Below are positions 6,165 through 13,139 of a DNA stretch of 15,140 nucleotides, in pieces. The notes beneath the pieces are model-generated. The model did not search any database and was not told the origin of the DNA. It worked only from the letters and a program-made list of their open reading frames with translations. This stretch comes from Pseudomonadota bacterium (lineage in GTDB: Bacteria; Pseudomonadota; Gammaproteobacteria; Burkholderiales; Rhodocyclaceae). The stretch covers positions 1-15,140 of the forward strand of contig JAUPVD010000270.1 of the NCBI GenBank assembly GCA_030917225.1, written 5' to 3'. Position 1 is the first letter of the stretch. Every line of letters begins with the position of its first letter. The translations under genes were made by a program, and so were the position numbers.

Positions 6165-6653
6165 ATGCTGCTCCGTCCACTGCTTATCCTGCTCGCATAC
6201 ACGCTTCTGGCGCCCTTGTCCGGACTGGCTGCTACTACTGAGGGCAAGGCCTTTGCCGACCTGACCGCACCGCTGGAAATCGTTGTCGACCGCGACCCTT
6301 CGCGGATAGCAGCCGCCAAGCGACTGGCGCGCCTGTATGCCGAATCCGGGCAGTGGGACGCTGCCTTGCGCGTGCTGGAGCGCTCCGCACCGCATGCACA
6401 AAAAGACGCCGAGTATCAGGGATTTGCGGGAACGGTATTGCGCCAGTTGAAGCGCGCACCGGAAGCAGCGGAAGCCTACCGCCGCGCCATCACACTGAAA
6501 CCGGACGATGGCCGCTGGTGGGTGGGACTCGGGCTGGCGCTCGAAGATGCTGGCAGACGCAAGGAAGCAAAGCAGGCCTTCATTGCTGCCCACGAGCGCG
6601 AACAGACACTGCCGCCGGCCTTGCTGAAGCTTGCTGAAAAGCGCAGGCACTGA
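6165..6653 (+). CDS. Exported tetratricopeptide-repeat protein
   Basis: This 162-residue protein has a hydrophobic signal peptide (1-22, ending LSGLA-ATT) and then about three TPR units: 47-77 (AKRLARLYAESGQWDAALRVLE), 83-114 (EYQGFAGTVLRQLKRAPEAAEAYRRAITLKPDD) and 115-146 (GRWWVGLGLALEDAGRRKEAKQAFIAA). TPRs are protein-binding scaffolds. The block EYQGF...GRWWVGLGLALE resembles the C-terminal TPR region of the MSHA pilus protein MshN, but no other pilus gene is nearby, so this is only a resemblance. ATG 6165 begins the signal peptide directly; an in-frame ATG at 6120 would put 15 residues before it. No strong ribosome-binding site is visible. Its TGA overlaps the next ATG by one base (TGATG), so it is coupled to the DUF2905 gene. 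Confidence 0.75.
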   Translation: MLLRPLLILLAYTLLAPLSGLAATTEGKAFADLTAPLEIVVDRDPSRIAAAKRLARLYAESGQWDAALRVLERSAPHAQKDAEYQGFAGTVLRQLKRAPEAAEAYRRAITLKPDDGRWWVGLGLALEDAGRRKEAKQAFIAAHEREQTLPPALLKLAEKRRH

Positions 6654-6859
6654 TGGTGAAGTGGCTGCTTACCATCGCCATCGTCGTCATCGTACTTGGT
6701 CTGGTAGCGCCGAGGCTACGGCAGGGTAATGGGCAAAACGGGCTTCGCCGCCTGCCGGGAGACGTCGAGGTACGCTGGCGCGGCAAGGACTATTTCTTTC
6801 CCTTCACCACCACCGTTCTGATTTCTTTGCTCTTCATCGCGATCAGCCGTCTGATCTGA
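6653..6859 (+). CDS. DUF2905 small membrane protein
   Basis: This 68-residue protein matches DUF2905, a family of small bacterial inner-membrane proteins of unknown function. It has one hydrophobic segment at 3-19 (KWLLTIAIVVIVLGLVA), a conserved GLRRLPGDVEVRWRGKDYFFPF loop at 30-51, and a second hydrophobic segment at 52-65. It starts at the ATG overlapping the TPR stop, so the two are probably translated together. The C-terminus overlaps the end of the facing cca gene by 17 bp (6843-6859), and both stops lie within an inverted repeat. Confidence 0.88.
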   Translation: MVKWLLTIAIVVIVLGLVAPRLRQGNGQNGLRRLPGDVEVRWRGKDYFFPFTTTVLISLLFIAISRLI

Positions 6860-6863
6860 TCGC
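6839..6863. terminator. Hairpin within overlapping convergent 3' ends (DUF2905 gene/cca)
   Basis: GCGATCAG (6839-6846) and CTGATCGC (6856-6863) form a perfect 8-bp inverted repeat with a 9-base loop. The cca stop (6845-6843) is in one arm and the DUF2905 stop (6857-6859) in the other. There is no T-tract. A bidirectional terminator role is inferred. Confidence 0.4.
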
Positions 6864-8063
6864 TGCTGCCACTGCCGCCACCCGTGCAGCGTGAATGCGC
6901 TCCGGAATCTGCGCCGGGTCGGTGCAGGCCTGGGCGATTTCCCCTGCCGGTACCGCCTGCACGGCAGCCAGTGCCAGTTTCAATCGCACCGGCGACGCAT
7001 AGGGTTTCTCCTCCCAGCCCAGCCGGCCGTTGAAATCCGCGGCACAGGCTTCGAGCAACTGCTCGAAACGCTGTGGTCGGCGCAACGCATCGCTCTTCTC
7101 GAACAGCCGCACGATGGTATCGGCGCGTAACTCGCCAGCCCGGTGGATATCGCCATGATAGCGCGCCGCCAGTATTGCCAGGTCTCGACATTCGGCCGGC
7201 ACCTTAAGGCGGGCACACACGGCCTCAGTCAGCTTGACGCTGCGTACCTCGTGCGCGATATGGCGCGGCCACTCGGCGGGTGGCGTCGTGCCTTTGCCCA
7301 GATCGTGCAGCAAGGCAGCGAAGCGCACCGGCAGCGCGTGCCCGCGACAGGCAGCCGTATCGACCACCATCATCACGTGCACGCCGGTATCGATTTCCGG
7401 GTGGTATTCGGCCCGCTGCGGCACGCCGAACAGACGATCCAGCTCCGGCAGCAGGCGCTTCAGCGCACCGCAATCACGCAGCACCTCGAACATGCGCGAT
7501 GGTCGGACCTCCATCAGCCCCTTGGCCAATTCCTGCCAGACACGCTCCGGCACCAGCGCGTCGACCTCGCCGTTGGCGACCATCTCGCGCATCAATGCCA
7601 TCGTTTCCGGCGCGATGCTGAAATCGACAAATCGGGCTGCGAAGCGGGCAACGCGCAGGATGCGTACCGGGTCTTCAACGAAGGCCGGGCCGACATGCCG
7701 GAACAGTCTCGCGTCGATATCGCGCTGACCTCCATAGGGGTCAACGAGTATCCCGTCCTCACCCCGCGCCATCGCATTGATGGTCAGGTCGCGACGCGCC
7801 AGATCGTCCTCCAGCGTCACCTCGGGCGCAGCATGGAAGGCAAAGCCGGTGTAACCCGGTGCCGTCTTGCGCTCAGTGCGCGCCAGCGCGTATTCCTCGT
7901 TGCTCTTTGGATGGAGAAAAACCGGAAAATCCTTGCCGACCGGACGGAAGCCTCGGGCCAGCATTTCCTCGGGGGTGCTACCGACAACCACGTGGTCGCG
8001 ATCCTGAACCGGGAGGTTCAGGAGTTCATCGCGAACCGCGCCACCGACAACGTAGGTTTTCAT
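6843..8063 (-). CDS. cca: CCA-adding tRNA nucleotidyltransferase with HD domain
   Basis: This 406-residue protein adds or repairs the 3'-terminal CCA of tRNAs and is close in length to the Escherichia coli enzyme (about 412). The N-terminus MKTYVVGGAVRDELL carries the nucleotide-binding GGxVRD; Asp21 and Asp23 (QDRD) are the metal ligands; LARRDLTINAMA at 88-99 and EDPVRILRVARFAARF at 130-145 are class II signatures. An HD phosphohydrolase domain follows, with His229 and the LLHDLGKG motif (His253, Asp254), as in the bifunctional gammaproteobacterial/betaproteobacterial form. The start is set by the family N-terminus, since no clear ribosome-binding site is seen. It follows the NDUFA9-like gene on the same strand, with a long palindrome in the 152-bp gap. 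Its 3' end overlaps the facing DUF2905 gene. Confidence 0.97.
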   Translation of the reverse strand: MKTYVVGGAVRDELLNLPVQDRDHVVVGSTPEEMLARGFRPVGKDFPVFLHPKSNEEYALARTERKTAPGYTGFAFHAAPEVTLEDDLARRDLTINAMARGEDGILVDPYGGQRDIDARLFRHVGPAFVEDPVRILRVARFAARFVDFSIAPETMALMREMVANGEVDALVPERVWQELAKGLMEVRPSRMFEVLRDCGALKRLLPELDRLFGVPQRAEYHPEIDTGVHVMMVVDTAACRGHALPVRFAALLHDLGKGTTPPAEWPRHIAHEVRSVKLTEAVCARLKVPAECRDLAILAARYHGDIHRAGELRADTIVRLFEKSDALRRPQRFEQLLEACAADFNGRLGWEEKPYASPVRLKLALAAVQAVPAGEIAQACTDPAQIPERIHAARVAAVAAAIRSDG

Positions 8064-8108
8064 GGGCGTAAAGGAAAGGCTTCTGCGCCACGTGCCGCCC
8101 TTAAATGC

Positions 8109-8219
8109 CTAGGCAGGAACGGATCCTGCGCCGCGCCAGCGAGGCGCACCGCCGCAGGCAGTACATACGAGTACGACAAGGCGGTGCAACGAAGCTGGCG
8201 CAAGCAGGGCCGTTCCTAG
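8109..8219. repeat. Long imperfect palindromic element between NDUFA9-like gene and cca
   Basis: Four exact arm pairs are nested symmetrically: AGGAACGG (8115-8122) with CCGTTCCT (8210-8217), CCTGC (8125-8129) with GCAGG (8204-8208), GCGCCAGC (8133-8140) with GCTGGCGC (8194-8201), and GCACCGCC (8146-8153) with GGCGGTGC (8180-8187). The apical 26 bases contain GTAC twice (8161-8164, 8171-8174). CTAG occurs at both ends (8109-8112 and 8216-8219). The NDUFA9-like gene stop (TAG, 8218-8216) is in the right end. It fills most of the gap between two same-strand genes. It resembles a dispersed REP/MITE-type repeat rather than a simple terminator, as no T-tract is present. Copy number in the genome is unknown. 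Confidence 0.65.
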
Positions 8220-9175
8220 CGGCCGGCGTGGAAGCGGAAGTCGTCCAGCTTCGCTTTCGGCACCACCTTGCCCAGGTAGGTCGGGGCAATGGCTTCCAGT
8301 GCCGCCGGATTCCAGCCAGGGTAACTCTGGCCATCAGCACTGGCGACGTTGTCCACATCCATCGAACGCAGGTTGTCCGGCGACATCGGCGGATCGGGCA
8401 GCAGCCACAGCAAGCCGGCCTGCAGGTAGGCCCAGAAGTCGTTGAGCTGATACACCGGGCGCTTGTTGCCGGAGACCGCGCCGACATATTCGACCAGTTC
8501 GCGTAGCGTGTAGACCTTGGGGCCGCAGAGTTCGTAGCGCTGGCCGAAGGTCTTGATGTCTTCGATACAGCCAACAAAGGCATCGGCCACGTTACCGACA
8601 TACACCGGCTGGAACTTGGCGGTCAGGCCGCCAGCGGCAAAAACCGGGGCCAGCTTGAGAATGGTGGCGAAGGTGTTGAGGAACTTGTCGCCGGTACCGA
8701 AGATCACCGACGGGCAGAGCACCGTCACATCCAGATCCTTGGCAGCGGCCATCACCGCCGCTTCGCCCTCGCCCTTGGAGCGCAGGTATTCGGAAGGGCC
8801 ATTCACGTCGGCACCGAGCGCGCTCATGTGCACCAGGCGACGCACGCCGGCTTTCTTCATGGCAGCGACGATCTTCTTCGGCAGCTCGGCGTGTGCCGCG
8901 CCAAAACGTTTGCCATAGGGAATCTGCGAATCATGGTCATGCAGGATGCCGACCAGATTGATGACTGCATCCTGACCGCGCATCAGCTCGACCAACGCGG
9001 CTTCGTCATTGATGTTGGCCTCGACCACCTCAACCGACGGCAACATGATGTTGGCCTTGTTGCGTTCACGACGGCGGGTCGGGATGGTGACGTTTACCCC
9101 CTTCTGCGACAGACGGTTGGCAATCCACGTACCGACGAAGCCGCTTCCTCCCAGAAGCAATACATTTTTGATCAT
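8216..9175 (-). CDS. Complex I NDUFA9-like atypical SDR (NAD(P)-binding) protein
   Basis: This 319-residue protein is an atypical short-chain dehydrogenase of the bacterial NDUFA9-like group. The Rossmann motif GGSGFVG is at 9-15, with NLVGILHD, VHMSALGAD and EYLRSKGEGEAAV following; the YxxxK pair (YLRSK) is at the usual active-site place. Then come CPSVIFGTGD, FQPVYVGNVADA and the C-terminal Pro-rich helix region. NDUFA9 is an accessory subunit of mitochondrial complex I; bacterial members are of uncertain function, perhaps quinone- or membrane-associated, and no nuo gene is nearby. The ATG at 9175 is set by the Rossmann motif; the ribosome-binding site is weak. TACAAT (rc of 9198-9203) could be a -10 box but has no convincing -35. 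The stop codon TAG falls in a palindromic element. It is probably co-transcribed with cca unless that element terminates. Confidence 0.88.
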   Translation of the reverse strand: MIKNVLLLGGSGFVGTWIANRLSQKGVNVTIPTRRRERNKANIMLPSVEVVEANINDEAALVELMRGQDAVINLVGILHDHDSQIPYGKRFGAAHAELPKKIVAAMKKAGVRRLVHMSALGADVNGPSEYLRSKGEGEAAVMAAAKDLDVTVLCPSVIFGTGDKFLNTFATILKLAPVFAAGGLTAKFQPVYVGNVADAFVGCIEDIKTFGQRYELCGPKVYTLRELVEYVGAVSGNKRPVYQLNDFWAYLQAGLLWLLPDPPMSPDNLRSMDVDNVASADGQSYPGWNPAALEAIAPTYLGKVVPKAKLDDFRFHAGR

Positions 9176-9347
9176 GATCGAACCCGCAGTGTTAGTGATT
9201 GTAGAGGCGTAAAGGACGGTATTTTAAGGCAAAACCCCCTCTGCCGGGGCATCTGCGCGCGCTCGGCGGCCAATCAGGAAGCACCTCAAGCCTTCTTTAT
9301 CCACCGATAAACATCATGGCTTGATATATATCGGCGAGAAGGTCAGA

Positions 9348-10346
9348 ATGCCGGTCGCCGGCAAACGCCCGGCTCACCATCAAGGAAGCAAGGAATTGGC
9401 ATCTCTGGTATCGCTCTGGCCCGGCAGGATCGGGCGCTTTCTCGGCATTCCTGCAGCCACACCACACGGCAGTGAACAGTGGGTAGCCGCCCTCGGCGCC
9501 CTGCTGGGCATCGCCTCGGTGGTACTGGCAACCCACGCCCTGCTCGGGCAGAAGGCAGCGATCTTCGTCGTACCTTCGCTTGGCGCCACCGCGGTTCTTG
9601 TCTTCGCCGCACCACACAGCCTGTTCGCCCAGCCGTGGTCGGTACTGGGCGGCAACCTGCTGTCGGCGCTCACCGGCGTGCTCTGCCAGCAACTGCTGCC
9701 CGAGACAACCCTCGCTGCGGCAGCCGCCGTTGCCATCTCCATCGCGGTCATGCACGCGATGCGTTGCATCCACCCGCCTGGCGGCGCCACCGCGCTGGCG
9801 GCGGTGATCGGCGGGCCGGACATCCATCAGCTGGGTTTCGCCTATGCGCTCTATCCGGTCGGGCTCAACTGCCTGCTGCTGATCGGCGTCGGCATCGCCT
9901 TCAACTATCCCTTTGCCTGGCGCCGCTACCCGGCGAGCCTGATGCGCTACGTCCATGTCGAGACAGCGCATGGACCCCATGAGGTAGTGCCGAGCGAGGA
10001 GGATGTACGGCGGGCGCTGGCCCAGCTGAACGTGGTCGTCGATGTCAGCCCGGCGGAATTGCAGGAGGTGATCGAACAGTCACTGCTGTTGGCCAGGGAA
10101 GCGCGCGCAGCCAGTGAAGTACCGGCTGCCCCGGGCCGGGCTTTTGCCGTTGGCCGATGCTATTCCAGCCGGCGCTCGGGGCGGCACTGGTCGGTACGCC
10201 AGGTCATCGACAACCCGCCGGAAAACGAGGCCCTTACCTACCGGATCGTCGAAGGCAAGGGCCGGCACCGGATCGAAAGCTGCTTGCGCAGCGAATTTGC
10301 ACAGTGGGCCGGGCGCGAGCTGCGTCCACGAAAGCCTCTGCGCTAG
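9348..10346 (+). CDS. HPP-family integral membrane protein
   Basis: This 332-residue protein has an N-terminal HPP membrane domain with about four hydrophobic segments (about 46-64, 71-88, 122-138 and 168-187). The defining HPP motif is at 142-144 in the block MRCIHPPGGATALAAVIGG. Plant and cyanobacterial HPP proteins have been linked to nitrite transport; the substrate here is unknown. Residues 200-332 form a soluble C-terminal part, with a helical region (EDVRRALAQLNVVVDVSPAEL) and then a basic, beta-rich part (GRCYSSRRSGRHWSVRQVIDNP), whose role I cannot name. ATG 9348 has AGAAGG five bases upstream; the TTG at 9321 is a longer but poorer alternative. The TAG stop comes from the end of a MITE-like element. 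The gene is divergent from the NDUFA9-like gene and convergent with slt. Confidence 0.88.
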   Translation: MPVAGKRPAHHQGSKELASLVSLWPGRIGRFLGIPAATPHGSEQWVAALGALLGIASVVLATHALLGQKAAIFVVPSLGATAVLVFAAPHSLFAQPWSVLGGNLLSALTGVLCQQLLPETTLAAAAAVAISIAVMHAMRCIHPPGGATALAAVIGGPDIHQLGFAYALYPVGLNCLLLIGVGIAFNYPFAWRRYPASLMRYVHVETAHGPHEVVPSEEDVRRALAQLNVVVDVSPAELQEVIEQSLLLAREARAASEVPAAPGRAFAVGRCYSSRRSGRHWSVRQVIDNPPENEALTYRIVEGKGRHRIESCLRSEFAQWAGRELRPRKPLR

Positions 10347-10515
10347 TAGTGCGGTAGTGCGTTCCGTCAATTAGCTGACAAATGAAATCGGTGCGTTTTC
10401 ATATCAGGCAAGGCGCAAACCACAGTCATGGCCGTAGCTATGGCGAGGATTTGCAACGCCGCATGGCGCGAAAAGGCGCGATTCATGTAAGCGGTTTGTC
10501 GCAACGAACTACTAG
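10343..10515. mobile_element. MITE-like element with terminal inverted repeats and CTAG flanks
   Basis: The whole gap between the convergent HPP and slt genes is an imperfect palindrome. The outer ends are CTAGTAGT (10343-10350) and ACTACTAG (10508-10515). From 10355 inward, the left strand reads TAGTGCGTTCCGTCAA, and the complement of the right end reads TAGTTCGTTGCGACAA, 13 of 16 identical. Similarity continues through GCT-ACA and TTTTC blocks to an apex near 10434, where CATGGC-CGTA-GCTATG forms a small hairpin. The left tip has a tandem GTAGTGCG duplication (10346-10361). CTAG on both sides may be a 4-bp target duplication, leaving a core of about 165 bp (10347-10511). It has no coding capacity, as expected for a MITE. 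Its outer TAG triplets are the stop codons of both genes. Confidence 0.6.
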
Positions 10516-12455
10516 GGCAGATCCTCGCCCTTCGGCGCATCCGCCCGCGGCCCGATGACGCCGAGCTTCGGTTTCAGCGTCTGCGGCTTGCCTTCGAACA
10601 GCGCCGAGTAGTACACCGAGTTGCTCATCACCTTCTTGACGTAGTCCCGCGTTTCATTGAAGGGGATGGTTTCGGCGTAGATGGCACCTTCCAGCGGCCG
10701 GTCGGCACGCCACCTGCGGGCGCGGCCGGGGCCGGCGTTGTAGGCGGCGGAGGCCAACACCGGATGGTTGTCCAGGCTCTCCATGACCATGCGCATGTAG
10801 CTGGTACCGAGTAGCAGGTTCACCTCGGTGTCGTTGACCCGGCTGTGACTGTAGTTGGCCAACCCGATCTTGTTGGCCACCCACTTGGCGGTGGCCGGCA
10901 TCAGCTGCATCAGGCCGGACGCCCCGACGGTGGATTTGGCGCTGGTGATGAAACGGCTTTCCTGCCGCATCAGGCCGTAGACCCAGGCGTCGTCGAGCGA
11001 CTGCTTCTGTGCGGCAGGGCGTACCTGATCGTTGAACGGGGCAAGATAGCGCAGGCTGTAGTCATGCTCGTTCTTGGTTCGGTCGGCGGCGGCGATGGCA
11101 CGGTCGTAGACATCATTACGCTTGGCCAGCTCGGCGGCAGCAATCAGCTCGCGGTCGCTCATGCCGCGTAGCGTCCAGTTCCATTCGCGCACGCCTTCGA
11201 CGCGCATGCCGACCCGCAGCAGCGCCAGCGCCCGCTTGAGGCCAGGGTTGCCGGAGGCGCCGATGACCTCGTCGCGGGTGAGTGCAGCCGCCTGCGGCGG
11301 CACGTTGATCGGGCGCTCGAGTTCGTCGTCGGCCAGGTTGCCGTAGAAATTCGGCTGGCGGGAAATCTTCTGGAACAGCACATCGGCTTCCGTAGTCATG
11401 CCCCCCGCCTTGTAGGCGCGGCCCAGCCAGTAGGTCCACTCGGGCAGCGCCGCCAGTGCCGGCGGCATGTTCTCGATGGTGGCCCGCACCATCCCCCAGT
11501 CATGTGCGCGCAGCGCGGCACGCACTTTCCACTGCGCCACTTCGTCCGACAAGGGCAGGCTTCCGGTTTTCTTGTACCAGCCGACGGCTTCCGGCATGTG
11601 CCGTGTGGCGGCCTGCCAGCCGACCTGGCCCCAGGCCCAGCTGCGCTCGTTTTCTTCCAGACGCGGGCCCAGTTTTTCCAGTTGCTCGGCCGCCTGGCGC
11701 GGATCATTCTTGGCAATGCGCTGAATGGCCAGCGCAGCGAGTTCACGGCCCAGGCGTTTGTCCGACCAGTTCGCCGGCAACTTGGCCAGTGTCGGCATCG
11801 GCCGGTCGATGACAGCTTCGAGTTGTGCCGAGGTCGGTGTCTGCGAGGTCGGCAGGTAATTGGTGGTGTAACGTGCAGCGGCAATCTTGTTGGCCTCGAA
11901 CTGGCGGCGTACACGCGCCCAGACTTCGTCGGCGATCACGCGCTTTTCCCAGATCAGCGCTTCCAGCACCGGGTAGCAGGGTTCCGGCGGTTCGAGCAAC
12001 GTCAGCCACAGCGGCATGGCATCGTCGAGCATGCTGGCATCGCTACGGGCACGGCGGCTTTGCAGCGCGTAGCAGACCAACTCCTGATCCGGAGCAACGA
12101 TCTTCGAATATTCGGCATCGAACTCCGCCCACTGCTGTTTTTTGCCCAAGACCTTCAGCCAGTCGCTGCGCAGCTTCTCGGCAATGTAGGTGCGCTCATG
12201 CTTCGCCAGAAATTCGCGGGCAATCGCCGGATCGAGCTGATCCGGCAGGCGACCGAGCAGCAGCCAGTAGTCGACGTAGGCTTCGAGATCGTGGCCTTTC
12301 AGCTCCGGGGCGACTCGCTCCAGCTTGGCGCGGTCGCCAGAGCGAAAGGCATCGCGAGCAACCAGGAATCGATCGTCGTTAGAAGGTGCGGCAAAAGCGG
12401 CGGCGCTGGCAAAAATCAGCGAGGAAGCAAGGACTAGCGGGCGAAAAAACGTCAT
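10512..12455 (-). CDS. slt: Soluble lytic murein transglycosylase (GH23)
   Basis: This 647-residue periplasmic enzyme cleaves the MurNAc-GlcNAc bond of peptidoglycan to give 1,6-anhydroMurNAc products. A signal peptide covers 1-23 (ending AFA-APS). Residues ~25-440 form a long alpha-helical superhelix of the Slt70 type. The catalytic SLT domain (about 485-600) has WVYGLMRQESRF with the likely catalytic Glu499, then GASGLMQLMP at 511-520 and AYNAGPGRARRW at 571-582. The length is near that of Slt70 (about 645 including signal). ATG 12455 begins the signal peptide directly; no clear ribosome-binding site is seen. It is divergent from the folate gene. The last residues (RADAPKGEDLP) are followed by TAGTAG from the end of the MITE-like element. 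Confidence 0.95.
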   Translation of the reverse strand: MTFFRPLVLASSLIFASAAAFAAPSNDDRFLVARDAFRSGDRAKLERVAPELKGHDLEAYVDYWLLLGRLPDQLDPAIAREFLAKHERTYIAEKLRSDWLKVLGKKQQWAEFDAEYSKIVAPDQELVCYALQSRRARSDASMLDDAMPLWLTLLEPPEPCYPVLEALIWEKRVIADEVWARVRRQFEANKIAAARYTTNYLPTSQTPTSAQLEAVIDRPMPTLAKLPANWSDKRLGRELAALAIQRIAKNDPRQAAEQLEKLGPRLEENERSWAWGQVGWQAATRHMPEAVGWYKKTGSLPLSDEVAQWKVRAALRAHDWGMVRATIENMPPALAALPEWTYWLGRAYKAGGMTTEADVLFQKISRQPNFYGNLADDELERPINVPPQAAALTRDEVIGASGNPGLKRALALLRVGMRVEGVREWNWTLRGMSDRELIAAAELAKRNDVYDRAIAAADRTKNEHDYSLRYLAPFNDQVRPAAQKQSLDDAWVYGLMRQESRFITSAKSTVGASGLMQLMPATAKWVANKIGLANYSHSRVNDTEVNLLLGTSYMRMVMESLDNHPVLASAAYNAGPGRARRWRADRPLEGAIYAETIPFNETRDYVKKVMSNSVYYSALFEGKPQTLKPKLGVIGPRADAPKGEDLP

Positions 12456-12563
12456 GTGATAAGCTGCAGAAAGTGCCGGAAGCTCTTGAAAGCAGGGCTT
12501 CGGCGGGGTTCAACGAGGTGGCTTGAGCATAGCACAATGACGAGGGCGGGCAGCTTGGAAATC

Positions 12564-13136
12564 ATGGACGACGGCGAGTATCGGCAGAATCTTCGGCGCG
12601 ACATGATCGCCCGTCGCCGGGCGCTTTCGCCGGAGACGCATGCCTCGCTGTCGGCCGCTGTACGAGCGCGCCTTGATGATGCCTTTCCGGCGCTGGCCGA
12701 ATTGATCGTCGGTTTCTGCTGGCCAGTGCAGAACGAGCCTGACCTGCGCCCTCTGGTTGCCGAATTGATCGCCCGTGGCGGCCGCGTCGCCCTGCCGGTC
12801 GTGGTTCGCCCAGGCGAGCCGCTGGCCTTCCGTGAATGGTGGCCGGAACAGCCACTGACACCGGACCGCTACGACATCCCGACCCCCACCGATGGCGATT
12901 TTCTTGTGCCGCAAGTGCTGCTGTTGCCGGTCAATGCCTTCGATGCCGACCACTACCGCATCGGCTATGGCGGCGGCTTCTTCGACCGTACGCTGGCCAG
13001 CCTGGCACCGCGGCCACTGGCCATCGGCATCGGGTTCGATTTCCAGAAGGTGGAAAGCATTCGCCCGGCAGCACACGATCTGCCGCTGGATGCGATGGCC
13101 ACCGAAAGCGGCGTCAGCCGGCGGGCTGAACGCTGA
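12564..13136 (+). CDS. 5-formyltetrahydrofolate cyclo-ligase
   Basis: This 190-residue enzyme (YgfA/Fau/MTHFS family) uses ATP to convert 5-formyltetrahydrofolate to 5,10-methenyltetrahydrofolate in the cytosol. Visible signatures are the basic N-terminal helix (RQNLRRDMIARRRALSP, 7-23), FCWPVQNEPDLRPL (51-64), LLLPVNAFDADHYRIGYGGGFFDRTL (119-144, containing the YGGGFFDR substrate/ATP loop) and IGIGFDFQ. The length fits the family (about 180-200). The frame is open from 12456, and ATGs at 12456 and 12537 are possible, but 12564 gives the family-like N-terminus and has GGAA just upstream. In many proteobacteria the 6S RNA gene sits just upstream; only about 108 bp separates this start from the divergent slt start, so there is no room for it here. 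It is convergent with the C-S lyase gene, three bases apart. Confidence 0.92.
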   Translation: MDDGEYRQNLRRDMIARRRALSPETHASLSAAVRARLDDAFPALAELIVGFCWPVQNEPDLRPLVAELIARGGRVALPVVVRPGEPLAFREWWPEQPLTPDRYDIPTPTDGDFLVPQVLLLPVNAFDADHYRIGYGGGFFDRTLASLAPRPLAIGIGFDFQKVESIRPAAHDLPLDAMATESGVSRRAER

Positions 13137-13139
13137 ATT

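Noticed and set aside
7143..8219. 358-codon plus-strand open frame over cca and the palindrome
   Set aside because: Antisense to cca, which has complete catalytic motifs. The product is His/Arg/Gln-rich without any domain, and the frame runs through the palindromic element.
9304..9334. CCGATA ... TATCGG inverted repeat upstream of the HPP gene
   Set aside because: Only 6 bp arms with a 19-base spacer; expected by chance at this scale and with no other support.
11502..12437. 311-codon plus-strand open frame
   Set aside because: Antisense to slt; composition is that of a shadow frame and no start signal is seen.
12456..12563. Possible 6S RNA gene upstream of the folate cyclo-ligase gene
   Set aside because: 6S RNA is about 180 nt and usually sits here in proteobacteria, but only 108 bp separate the divergent slt start from the chosen start, and no long bulged hairpin is evident.
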